The translations under genes were made by a program, and so were the position numbers. The notes below the pieces were generated by a model. That model had not been told where the DNA came from. It ran no database searches and worked only from the letters and a program-made list of their open reading frames with translations. Source: Okapia johnstoni (taxonomy: Eukaryota > Chordata > Mammalia > Artiodactyla > Giraffidae). Taken from it: 64,000 nucleotides of DNA. The DNA lies in assembly GCA_024291935.2 (NCBI GenBank), contig CM044315.1, forward strand, positions 79,404,385-79,468,384, written 5' to 3'. Of the stretch, positions 53,601 through 63,450 are shown piece by piece (position 1 is the stretch's first letter; every line of letters begins with the position of its first letter).

Positions 53601-56600
53601 GCCTACGTTTGGTTGGAGCAGCTGACTCTGATCTTGACCCCGTCCTTCAGCAGACAGATGTTGGGAGCCTCTCCCTACCCCTCAGGTGTTCAGAACAGGC
53701 TGCCACTGCCAATTTCACTCCTATGCTGCCCCAGCCATCTCCAACCTCCTTCCCAGCACATTAAACTTTATTTTCTTAATGAAATGTCACTTGCTGACTT
53801 CTGGCAGAATCATAATAAAAAGAAACAGCTATAAAGCCATTTTATGCAGACAGGGCCCCCGCCAGCTTGCCCCCCCCAACATACTTTGAGAAGGTGGCTC
53901 CACAGTCATTTTATGTTCTCAGCTGCTGGAATATCCCAAGCCAGTACTCAGAAGCAAGATGGCACAGAAAACGCCTTTCCAAGCCTCTGGCTCCTGCTCT
54001 GTGAAGCTCCGGGGATAACAGGCAAGCTGCCACTCCTGCTGCTACTATTGAGGGCAGGGACTCTGCCCTCAGACCCTGCAAGATGACCCAGAGCACTCTT
54101 CAGTCACTGGGGAGTCCCCTTGCTGTGGCTCAGACCCACGAAGGGCTGGGTGCTGCTGTCCACAGGCAGACTAACCCTGATGATCAGTGATGCTCAGCAG
54201 TGGGGGCTTGGTCTAGGGAGGGTGGGCAGTGCAAAAAAACCTCTTCCCTCCAAACAGAACTTAACAATAGAGAGGGAGAGGGTTAAGTGCATAAATGATA
54301 AGCAAAGCCTAAACTTCATATAAATGAGCCATCTCTCATGAACTCATTTCTTCTTGGGTCATCTCAGAGAGAGGAGGAAAAAAAAATCAGCGTTAATTTG
54401 ATCAATTGATCAGATGATCAATTGTGAAACTGGAGATGCCCACTGACTAGGGGCAGTAACGTCCTGGAACTTGAAACCACAAAAAAGGAGCCATCGATTT
54501 CCTCACCTGCTGCTCCCAACAAAACCAAAGCCCAGGGAGAAAGGCGTCCTGGGGCCTCCAGAGGCCCATGCTCTCCAAAGGAGGGGAGAAGAGGGTGATG
54601 CGCAGCAGCAGCTTCCGGAGAGTTTTACACTGGAATTAGTTACAGATGCAGTTACGGTGTCTTGTGTAAACGCCATCGATTGGGGAGCTGACAGTCTGGG
54701 GAGCTGCGATGCGGGACAATCAATCGGCCTGCAGTGTCACCTGCCACCTCGCTGAACAGTTGACAATGCAATTATCCAGTGTGGAGGCAGGGAGTTGGCG
54801 TGTGTCAAACGCACTTAGCCACTTTCCGGGCCTCCTCGATAACGCGTTTCACTGCCTCACGTCAGGAGAGGCGCAGAGAGACAGACGCCATTTAAAACCA
54901 TTGATACTTGCTCCTTCTGCCTGTACTCCCTCTGTCCTGGTTTAACAATTGTGTTTCCAAAAGGCGATTAAATCCCCGTCAGTTGCCACAGGGGACAGAA
55001 GGTGCCCTGCTCCTTGCCACCCCTCCTTGCTCCTCCCACCAAACAAGTTCTAACTCAGGGTGGTAAGGAGGTAGAAAGTGGCAGCCTGGATACACTCCGT
55101 TCCAAGACTGCCTCTGGCAGTTGGCTGTTCCAGCACCTGTCACTGACTGTACCAGGCAGCAGGGCTGCCCTGGGGGACATTTTGGGAATCTGGGGCTCCC
55201 ATCTTTTGGAAATCAACATGCCGAAGGAGGCAGCAGCTAAGGCCAGGCCAACTTCTCCAGGCCCTGGACTCACAATACCCCTCAACCCCTTGACCTACAA
55301 TCTGGCGTTCAAGTTTTACCAAGCAACAGCCAGTTAACAGATCTGTACCACAGCTGCCCCACCTTTCCTCTCCATGGCATCTCATCCCAGGCCACATGGA
55401 GCCAGTCTAAATCCAAGGCAACAACTCAAGTAAGATGCAGTCCCTAGGCAAGGATCGGGACAGGGCAGAGGCCTGGAGAGCGGGTTCTCTTAGTAGCGTC
55501 CCTGTCTCCACCCCTCCACCTGTTTGATTCAAAGGGACTCAGTGCTAGATTCCAGGGACGCATCCTTCCAGGGCTCAAAGACTGAGCTGCAGCACCTTCC
55601 ACTTCCTGCCGCTTCCTGGGAAATCCTTCCACCTTATCACCCGAATGCCCACTGCATCACTGTCACGTCATCTCAAGCCAACCATTCCATGTCCTCGCTC
55701 CAGCCTGTCCATCCCAGAGATAATGAGCTCCAGGCTCCCCTAATCCAGCTAAGTGAACGTTCACTGGCAAACAAGACAGGGGAAAGATCAAGGCTCCCAC
55801 CACAAGTCTCTTGTATGGGACCAGGAGTTGGAGATAGGCAATGAGGAAAGCCGGGCTCATTCCTCACACACCTCCTTTGACTACAGGCAGGCACGGGTTT
55901 GTCCCCAAGGGCTGTATAATTGGTTCCCAAAGTGGCCCAATCTAAAGGCCCCTTGCTCTGCCCGGGGCTGGCATGGGGTGCCAGAAGAGCTTCTGTTTTT
56001 CCCCTAATGCTGACCTCTTTTAGGGAAATGTTGGTGAAGTACTACGGTCTGTGTGCAGCCCTTTATGCAATTATAACTGAGTGGGGGGAAAACAGTGCTA
56101 GCAGGCTAGCAAACCCATGGTTCAGAGAGAACAACTCAACAGCTCACGCACACAGCGCAGGGTGTCCCCCAGAACTGAGAGGGCCACTGTGTTTGCTAAA
56201 CAAACGTTTCCTTCAAACTACTCTTATGAAACCTTTCAGTATCTCTTCTTTTAGATTTCTTGAAGATCCACGTCTACCTGGACCTATCCTAGTCCTTACC
56301 TGTTCTATCTGATCCTTCATTCGGTCCTACAATACCAATTTCAAGCCCTCCCAGGCCTGAGCTCTTCTGGGTCTCAGTAATCACAGGTCCCATCTCCAAG
56401 GCCCACTCCCCTCAGTCAAGTGTCCCACCAACAATTCCTGCTTGTTCATTGGCTCCGTGGCACATTACATTCAAAGGAACTCATCTGCTCCACCACACCA
56501 GCCCCCACTGGGCCTGGTGGGAAGCCATGCTGAGGATGACGAAGGGGCCCTGGTCTGGGAGGAGGGATAGGCGATGATCAGATACAGGAACTTATGTGCG

Positions 56601-59600
56601 ATTCTTCAATTCTTTCATATCTAACAAGGACAGCAATCTCTGTTCTGTCAGCACGCACAGTGCGGCTTAAATGGGCCTCGCCATTCGCCTGCTCATCTTG
56701 CCTCTGCTCCCTCTCTCTGAAGTTGGCCGGGCAGCTTCTTCAACCGGCGTTATCACTCCCTCTAACCGGTCTTGGCAGGCAATCTAATTCCTCCTGAAAA
56801 GGTCACCGCCATTTTAACTGCCTTTCAATCACATTAAGCACGCGCTGCCCGGCTTGCGGCCCAGCCCGCCCGGCGGGCGATCAATGCGCTGCACTGACAC
56901 CAGCCCGCCTGGCGGGGCCACACCCAACCCCCCAAGAGTTGGGGCCTCTCGGTCCTGGACAAGGAGGGTAGACTGACAGATGGCCAGCTTCTGCAGACAA
57001 GGTTTCGGGGGCAGAGGCGGTCAGGATCAGCCAGGGCCTCCTTTGATAGCACCCCCCTACCGAGGAGCCTCAGCCTCCTCCGCTCCACTGCGCCCTGCTC
57101 TCTGCCTCGTGGCCCCTGCTGATCTCGCTGTAAAACAGCCTTTCAAGTCTGTCTGTCTTTTGACTGCACTAAGCTGTTTGAGAGGCGGCAGCAGCTTCTA
57201 TCAGGAAAGCTGGAGCAATTCTCTGCAGATAAAGGCACCTCCGGCCCCTGTTCCCTCTTCAAGTCTCACTCTCATTCTCGCTCTCCAAATCACTCAAAGA
57301 AAAACCCCCTTTGAACTCCTCTCAGGAATTCTTGAAAGGAACAACCTCACCATGTAAACACTCAGGGAAAACTGACACCCGCCCAGGGCTGAAGAGCCCC
57401 TCACAACCACTCTGTAAGTGGGTCCCAGTGCCTGGGAAATACATGGTCATATGGGCAGGCCCCATGCGGCTTCATCTTCCTAAGCCTTGTCTGGAGCCCA
57501 GAAGCCATCAGGTCCAGTTCTGGGCCAAGTAACCTGACCAAGAAGTTGCTACAGCAATGGAAGACATGAAAATCTGCAGCCACCAACAGAGTGAACCCAG
57601 AGTGGCATCCCGGAACTGATCGGGGGCACCTGTGAGTACAAATCACAGGACCCCCGGCTTCGGGGCTCTCTGGGCCTCAGATACTCAGAAACTCCAGGAC
57701 AAGACCAGAGGGAAATGGCAAATGGACATTCTGTAGCTCAGTCCTCAGTTTGGTCTGATTAACCTTTCTCATTTACATTTTGCCAATGTGAGAGAAGCCC
57801 CAAGGCATAATGCCACACCTGAGCTTGTGGCCTCTTCATGTAGCCCGTTTGCCCTGGACGGCACTGTAGGGATCACTTATCACCAGCCCTAGAAGTACAG
57901 CCCCAGTGAGGCAGACCCTCCTCTCAGCTGCCGCGATATTCCCAAGGGACCAGACACAGCACTACTCCCAAGGGTGTTGCCCAGAGAACTAGAGGCAGAT
58001 GGGAAGCAGATTGGCTCACTTAATGACCACAAGCTGCAGTGCCAGCTGTGCTTGTGCACAGAAAGAGCAATGAGCTGGAGGCTGGGAGGCAAGACAGCTC
58101 CCCTTTCACCCTGTCCAAGGCAGGAAGCATCAACAAGAGGACATGGACCTTGGGTTCCTACCAGTCTGCTATTTAACCTGATGGGGGTTGGGGACTTCCA
58201 TTGGGCCAAACCATGTCTCTCCAAGGTTCCAGGTGGGCAGTGGAGCTGGGCAGGTCCCTGCAGAACCCTCTGCAGGGAGTCCAAGGGAAGCAGGAGCAGC
58301 TGGGCACAGGCCCCTCTTGCTTCAGGGCAGAGGGCGCCCAGGGAGAAGGGATGGGATCACAGCTAAAATTAGATTCACCAATGAAGCTCATGGGAGGTCA
58401 AATTTTGCCATAACTCACTCTCTCCTCTGTAACTGATTTCCCTGATGTGGGGCTGAGGAGGAGGAGGAGGAAAATCCAATGTGTTTGCCTGGAAGCCCTC
58501 GGGGCCCCCAGTGCTGGAGGTGTACAGCAGGTTGCTGGATTCTCATTTATCAACCTTAAGAGGGATGGAGTGATAAATGCATAACCGTCCCTTTAATATT
58601 TTATGCAGGTGCTAACGCGGCTTGGCTGTCACCTTCAATGCATCACCCGAGGCGGAGAGCCCCCCTCGTCACTCCTAGCTTGAAGCCTCACAATTCCATT
58701 TCCCCACCCAAATACATCCATTTTAATATGCACATCACAGGCAGGCAGCACGGTCACAAAGAAGGCCTGCCAGCAGCAGTTCCCACGTGGATGAATGGAT
58801 GCCCAGCCACCAGCCCTGGCCTCTTGGCTCCCACAGATGGCTACCCAGCAGAGGCCTGGCCACCACAGTGCCACTGCCTAGGTGTCGGCTGCTTGTACCT
58901 CGGAAACCACCTTCCAGGAGAGTGGTGGCCCGTATCCGCTTCTGCCCGCACCACTCATACTCCTCAAAGCGGTTGCTGTTCTCATGCTCGATGTCCGCGG
59001 CATCGTCCTCAGCCATGCAGGAGCCTTCCCTCTGTGAAGAGCAGAGCAGGATCATGCGGGTCCCAGGCCGTCCCTACCTGCTCCCCAGGGCCTGCGAGGA
59101 AGGCACAGCCCAGGCCCCCAGCTGCAGTGTGCCCCACAGGCCCCCAGCTCTAGGGCTCCTTGGAAGTAAACCAATCGAGAGGTCAAAGACCTGGGCTTTT
59201 CCCCAATAATTTTCCACTGGAGCCCGAGGGGAGGAGTGGGAGAGTGAAAGCAAAGGAAGAGGGCAAAGAACAGAGAAGAAGCAGCTGCTGAGACCACGTG
59301 GAGACCCCAACAGCCCAGAGATTGGAGGCAGTCAGCGGCTAGTGTCAGGGGAAAGGGGTGGGGTAGGTGGTGATGGCCCCTCTACCTTAGAAAGGCAATG
59401 CTCCACATGCCTACTCATCTCCTGCTCCGATCCTGCCAGGGGGCGGCTGCACAGGGGACATACCTGCCCTTCATCTTGCTTCCTCCGTTTCATTTTCCCA
59501 ATCCGAGCTGCATGGAGAAACCGAAAACAAAGCACAGAACAGGCAGGTGGTCACTGGAGCTCCCAAGGTCCCAGTGGGACTGACATATCCTGACCTCCTG

Positions 59601-62600
59601 CCAGCCATTAGCCCTCTGGCTCATGCCCAATCTCGCCCTCGTTATGCGGCACCTTCTTCACCTCCTTTGGGGTCTGGCCTTGCCACGAGCACCGGGGGAG
59701 GAGACTGGTGCTAGGCCAGCCGAGTGTCCACTCTTTGGCTACAGCTGGCTACCTACGGTGCTCAATGAGTCCAGTGAGCAAAGATGCTCCCCTTGGCACT
59801 TACTAGGTATCTCCCCAGAAGGCCACGATCACAGGCTCTTTTAGAGTCAAGACACACAACTTTAGATATCACCTCTTGGCTAGAATCCACAGTCTCTCCA
59901 GGGGCCTGATTTGGCCAGCTGTTTACTTATCAGTTAAAACCGCTTTGTTCCTGGGCCAGCAGGCCCAAGGTACAGCCCTCAGTGTCCTATATAAAATCAT
60001 CCCAGGGAGGATTTCTCTCAGGTCCGCTGGTCCCATTTTACAGAAGAGGAGATTGAGGCCTAGTCATAAAGGTACAGAGGGTCTGAGTCAGAGAGCCCAG
60101 GATATCCTGAGAGGGTAGCCCTTACTGTGCCTACTCGAACCTGTTCCATCATTTCTAATCAGAGAAGAGGGACTGGCAGGCCCCCGAGGCAGAGGGCTGC
60201 CTGCCATGCTGTCCCACAGGGGGCTCAATTCCAAAGTGCACACTGCAAGCCCACAGCACTGCTAATTAATGCTGAGAGATGCAATCATTTCTAATTAGCT
60301 CACTAATCCCTCTCTGCAGCCCTCCTGTCACTGAAGCAGGAAGGGGTCAAAACAAGGGACTCTGTTCCCTCTATCCCCTCCCTTAATGCAGAGCTAGCCA
60401 CTTGGAGACCAGACTGATTAGGGTGGGGGTGGAGCCAGCCAAGGAAGGAAGGGTTCCCCACTGCAAGGCCAGAAAGAACGTTCTCATAGATACCCTAGCG
60501 GAAGGCTCATCAATGCAGGCTAGGGACTGAGACACTGGTGAACAGTGATGCAGGTGACAGTTGCTAAGTTACAATTTGGAGCTTCAACTATGTGTGAGGT
60601 TTAACTACCCTACACAAGGAAGCTCATTTTACTCTATACCTGGAAACCAGGTTGTATTAAGCACTTTGCCAGATAAAAATACCTAAAGCTCAATCAGGCA
60701 GTAGCCCAGGTAGCAGAAAAGTGGCAAAGGCAGGATAGGAAACCATGCCTTACTCTACAGCTTCGAATGCTCTCTTATCTCAAGAGTGCCCCCAACTGAT
60801 CAGTATCAACAAAGACGGATCCTGTGAGTGTGCTAGGGCAGCACTTGGAACCCCAGCTCCTGCCTGTTGAGGGCCTGAAGCAGGGAATTACTCCAGAAAA
60901 GAGCAGCCCTAGAAAGACCCAAATCAACAGGCAAGCCACCATTCCACCAGGACTGAGCATGGAGTTTGAGAAACCTTGGCCTGCAGCCTGGCCCATCTCC
61001 TGAGTTTCTGGTGCTCTCACTACAGGAGGATGTGACCATGTTCTGGTGCCCAGTGGATTTTGTGGACAAAGATCTAGGCTCTTTCACCTTGACTGCCCTA
61101 ACTCTTGGAATCTCAGGCTCAAGCCCACCTTGACACTCTAGAGCCAGGGCGGGGGTGGAGAAGGGATGCTAGATATCAGAAAGGCATTAAGCAAGTGACC
61201 CTGAGAATTTGAGAAGGCTGTACAGAGCCATGCTCCAGTACAAAGGTGCCTCCCCTAACCTGCCTAGAGCTGGAGGGACTGCCTCTCTGGTAAGAAAACT
61301 ATGAGAGACACTGATAATTGAATAAACAGGTGAATTTCACAGGATTGCTAAGGAAGGTGGGACACTGGATGCTCTCCTTGCCCAGGCCACCCATGCCAGA
61401 AAACTCCTTGTGGTCCCAGGAAAGCACCCTGATGGACTGGGCATCACCTGGAGATTCTCAGATAAGCAAGGCAGATTTGGTTATTTTCTTGCCATCCATC
61501 TTCTAAGTCCTGAACTAAGCTTACTAAAGCATGATAGGGAAAAGTGTGCTCCCTACATGGAAGCTTCCACTAAAAAGAAAAGTCAAAGTATTGCCAAGGA
61601 GGCAGCATGGCACGGTCCAAGCAGCACAGGCTTTCAAGGTAGGTGTGTGTTTATCGCTCAGATGTGTCTGACTCTTTGCAATCCCATGGACTACAGCCCA
61701 CCAGGTTCCTCTGTCCATGGAATTCTCCAGGCAAGAATACTGGAGTGGGTTAACCGGTTAAAACCATGGCTGGGCTGTATCCCAGCTGTGCGGTTTTCAA
61801 CAAATCGCTTCACCAGTCCCAGCCTCAGTTTCCTCACCTACAAAACGAGTGTTAACACTCCCTCTCAGTTATGATAAAGACGTTTAACATGGTGCCGGCC
61901 CATGATAAATGCTCTCCTTTTCCCAAAATCTGGGGCTCAGCCTGGCAGGAGAAACCAAGTGGCAGGAACTGGGTATCTTGAACACTGATGGCCTTACCAG
62001 CTGGTCCAGAGACCCCCAAGCCCCTTACAGCCAACCCCCAGATACACCACACCCTAGTCAGTACAAAAAACTAGATCATCCAGTTTGTTCAGCAAACAGG
62101 AATGCTCCAGAGGTTTGAATCCAAAAGGGGGGGGGGGGGGGCGCTGCCAGGTAGTGCATACACAGCGTGCTTTCAGACAAGGCCTCTAAGAGCTGTTGAG
62201 CCCACGCTGATCACCTTTGTGAAATGTGGGCTGACTGATAACTCAAAGAGCCCTGGGATGAGTTAGTTCCTGTTGCCGTGGGAACTCCAGATCTCACTGC
62301 ATTGTCAAGTCGCAGCAGAGAGGCTGTATTCACACGACTGGGCACTGATTAAAAACTGGAAGAAAAACATTCTCAGCGCCCTGCCGGCTTGTACAGTGAG
62401 GTCCCAGCAGTGTGCAAATTCAAAGAGGAGCTCCCAAGTGGAATTGTGTGGCTTGTTCCTCATTCTCTGCCACTTATTGCCCCCCAGGGTTCTTCAAGGC
62501 CTAGAGAGGCTCACGCAAGAGCTGGCAACCATCATCTCCATTAAACAGATGGGGAAACTGAGGGCGGCAGCCTCGGACGGCACATACTGAGGAGCTGTGA

Positions 62601-62761
62601 TTGCGAGGAAACCAACGGGCCCTAACGCTGAGGAGACCCAGGCAAGCCAGGAGCTGCAGGCAGTGAGGGAGGGAGGAGGCCGGGGGTGGGGCGAAGGGAG
62701 GGGCTGCGCAAGACTCACCATTCAGTCGGGTCTGCCGGTTGGCTCGCACTCGCAGGAAGGT
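44567..62761 (-). CDS. RNF220: RNF220, RING finger E3 ubiquitin ligase, C-terminal half (10 exons)
   Basis: Ten exons join without a frame break to 290 codons plus TGA. With a human length of 566 this corresponds to residues 277-566, so the N-terminal half lies past the right edge. RNF220 is an E3 ligase reported to ubiquitinate Sin3B, act with USP7 on beta-catenin and, with ZC4H2, shape Gli-dependent neural patterning. Human R363Q/R365Q variants cause a leukodystrophy with ataxia and deafness. Visible features: a basic segment KMKRRKQ; a C2HC-like zinc-binding pattern (C307, C310, H324, H327/C328); conserved EYEWCGQKRIRATTLLEGGF including R363 and R365; an acidic stretch; a coiled coil at about 483-509; and a C3HC4 RING (C514, C517, C530, H532, C535, C538, C549, C552). 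It is convergent with TMEM53. One intron uses a GC donor. Confidence 0.96.
44639..45399 (-). other. RNF220: RNF220 last intron
   Basis: A 761-base GT-AG intron with GC-rich unique sequence. No repeat or extra exon is recognised. Confidence 0.85.
45400..45474 (-). CDS. RNF220: RNF220 exon, RING core
   Basis: Twenty-five complete codons encoding the QCWHVHCEECW segment, which supplies four zinc ligands (C530, H532, C535, C538). The acceptor ends TAG (45475-45477) and the donor is GTGAAG. The exon is phase 0 on both sides, so skipping it would delete the RING core without shifting the frame. Confidence 0.96.
45621..45729 (-). CDS. RNF220: RNF220 exon, coiled coil and first RING cysteines
   Basis: One base plus 36 codons. 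It encodes a leucine/glutamate-rich helix (FEALKARVRELERQL) and then YKCLICM with RING ligands C514 and C517. The acceptor is TTACAG and the donor GTGAGA. The next intron, down to the RING core, is only 146 bases. Confidence 0.96.
45890..46600 (+). mobile_element. Degenerate L2-like sequence in an RNF220 intron
   Basis: A C/T-rich stretch with L2-like words (GTCACCCCTGACATCCAGC, CCTGGCACCTACAATTC). The family assignment is tentative. Confidence 0.35.
47025..47475 (-). mobile_element. MIR SINE interrupted by BovB
   Basis: AAACACTTACTAAATGCCAG on the left and CTACCCAAGGTTCACGCAG then GGATTCAAACCCCGG on the right. BovB occupies 47171-47360. Confidence 0.65.
47171..47360 (+). mobile_element. BovB 3' fragment inserted in a MIR
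   Basis: Degenerate BovB end (CTGATGCTGGGAAAGACTAA onward) finishing in CACAACAAAAACAACAAAAG. MIR sequence continues on both sides. It is the only young ruminant insertion between 42.2 and 61.6 kb. Confidence 0.8.
50027..50105 (-). CDS. RNF220: RNF220 exon, serine-rich linker
   Basis: Two bases, 25 codons and two bases. It encodes MPSTSNGESSKQEAM and KTCKNSDIE. The phase forces the acceptor CAG ending at 50106, two bases before the apparent AG next to ATG. The donor is GTGAGT. Confidence 0.93.
50219..50274 (-). CDS. RNF220: RNF220 exon, GGPPSTRITPEF segment
   Basis: One base, 18 codons and one base. The acceptor is TCCTCTAG and the donor GTAAGT. The first T completes an asparagine codon begun by the AA at the end of the upstream exon, which fixes the unusual GC donor of that exon. 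Confidence 0.93.
50414..50500 (-). CDS. RNF220: RNF220 exon with a GC splice donor
   Basis: One base, 28 codons and two bases. It encodes YTEADVIPCTGEEPGEAKE and on to GAVL. In frame, the exon must end at CTAAA, so the intron begins GCAAGT, which is the canonical minor GC donor. The nearby GT (after GCAA) would run into a TAG shortly after the junction. Confidence 0.92.
50705..50801 (-). CDS. RNF220: RNF220 exon, acidic segment
   Basis: Two bases, 31 codons and two bases. It encodes GFVMCSGKENPDSDADLDVD and DDTLEYGKP, strongly acidic. The acceptor is TTCCCACAG and the donor GTATCC. Confidence 0.94.
50802..58898 (-). other. RNF220: RNF220 8-kb intron without young SINEs
   Basis: Contains faint L2-like stretches (52.0-52.3 and 52.8-53.1 kb) and otherwise unique sequence. 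It includes several candidate regulatory blocks (54.38-54.98, 56.56-56.92, 58.44-58.64 kb). I see no Bov-tA, BovB or CHR insertion and no extra exon. Confidence 0.8.
52000..53090 (+). mobile_element. Faint L2-like stretches in an RNF220 intron
   Basis: 52000-52260 and 52830-53090 resemble L2 3' sequence (CATCTGGAATGTTTTCC; CACATAGTAGTTGCTCTAT then AAATACTTCCTGATTGA). The part between them is unique. Confidence 0.4.
58899..59031 (-). CDS. RNF220: RNF220 exon, EYEWCGQKRIR segment
   Basis: Forty-four codons plus one base. It encodes REGSCMAEDDAADIEHE, then EYEWCGQKRIRATTLLEGGF. By position counting, the two arginines in KRIR are residues 363 and 365 of the human protein, sites of pathogenic variants; both are intact. 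The acceptor is TTCACAG and the donor GTACAA. Confidence 0.95.
59386..59507 (-). CDS. RNF220: RNF220 exon, basic segment and C2HC-like zinc motif
   Basis: Two bases plus 40 codons. It encodes RIGKMKRRKQDEGQVCPLC and on to RHVEHCLSK. CPLC followed by HVEHC looks like a C2HC zinc knuckle, and KMKRRK could act as a nuclear localisation signal. The acceptor is CATGCAG and the donor GTAGAG. Confidence 0.95.
61625..61915 (+). mobile_element. MIR SINE interrupted by Bov-A
   Basis: CAGCTGTGCGGTTTTCAAC, CCCAGCCTCAGTTTCCTCAC and GCCCATGATAAATGCTC. The Bov-A lies at 61646-61752. Confidence 0.65.
61646..61752 (-). mobile_element. Bov-A monomer SINE in an RNF220 intron
   Basis: Minus BovA unit (CGCTCAGATGTGTCTGACTC to GGAGTGGGTTA) inserted in a MIR that resumes at about 61760. 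Confidence 0.85.
62127..62141 (+). repeat. G15 homopolymer
   Basis: Fifteen consecutive G in an RNF220 intron; the count may reflect sequencing uncertainty. Confidence 0.9.
62719..62761 (-). CDS. RNF220: RNF220 most 5' exon in the window
   Basis: Fourteen codons plus one base encoding TFLRVRANRQTRLN, corresponding to human residues 277-290. The acceptor is TTCTCCCAG and the donor GTGAGT. It lies only about 40 bases from the edge of the CpG island, so a transcript starting in the island would splice into it or run through it. Confidence 0.93.
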
Positions 62762-62799
62762 CTGGGAGAAAATCCCGGGCAGATGCAAAAAAAGAGAAG

Positions 62800-63450
62800 A
62801 CAGCGTCAGCGCGGCCGGGAATCCCAGCCCCCGCCCCCAGCCCCGGACCCCGGTCCAGGCCTGCCCCGCCCCAAACAGCCCGTAAACAAAACCTACTTCC
62901 TCCCTCCCGCCGGCCCCTCCCTGCTCCGCCGGCCGCTCCGGGCCCTCGGCATAGCCGCCGGGGGCTGCTCTAGCGGGCCCCGGAGGCCGCCGCGCGGTGC
63001 CGCCCCAGCCCCGGCCTCCGGCGCTCCGGGCCCCGCGGCCGCCCGGCCGGCGAGGGCGGCGATGCGGGCGGATTCCCCCCGGCTGCCCGGCGGCGGCGGC
63101 ACCTCAGCTCCCAGCGGCGGCGGCGGCCATGTTGGCCTCGATCACGTGATCCGCCGCCGTCGCGCGCCGGGGGTGAAAGTTCAAGAAGTGGTGGGGGTGG
63201 AGGGGTGGGTCTGCAGGACCAGGGCCAGGAAACAGCTGCTCGCACTCAGGCAGCAACAGGCTGAGGCCGGCAGGGGTTCCTCCCACTCCCCGCAAAAACC
63301 AACCCGCCCCGGTTTTAGCGGCTGCGAGGTCCTCCCACCCAACTCCACGCCCCTTCCTAGCGCGGGGCTTCTTCCGTCCCGGAGCCCCGCCCGGCTCCCG
63401 CCTCCTGCGCCGCTACCCCTTTGCTGGGGAGGTGGCGTAGGACTTCCTGA
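62800..63450. promoter_or_regulatory. RNF220: CpG island, probable internal RNF220 promoter
   Basis: This GC-rich block with abundant CG dinucleotides contains CGG-repeat-like tracts. It has a perfect 12-bp palindrome GATCACGTGATC (63140-63151) with a CACGTG E-box. Right beside it on the minus strand is a YY1-like site, CCAACATGGCCGCC (about 63121-63134). YY1 sites of this type usually sit just downstream of a start site, so transcription is predicted on the minus strand from about 63150. Shorter RNF220 isoforms are known in human, and this may be their start. Confidence 0.65.

Larger units (their letters stand above)
59508..62718 (-). other. RNF220: RNF220 intron 5' of the zinc-motif exon
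   Basis: A 3.2-kb GT-AG intron with one MIR interrupted by a Bov-A monomer (61.65-61.9 kb), a G15 run (62127-62141) and an AT-rich homeodomain-site cluster at 60.24-60.32 kb. Confidence 0.8.

Noticed and set aside
62501..62788. Minus-strand ATG at 62786-62788 as an alternative RNF220 start
   Set aside because: It falls in intron sequence just before the acceptor of the 62719-62761 exon. It would need a retained intron; possible for a short isoform but not supported.
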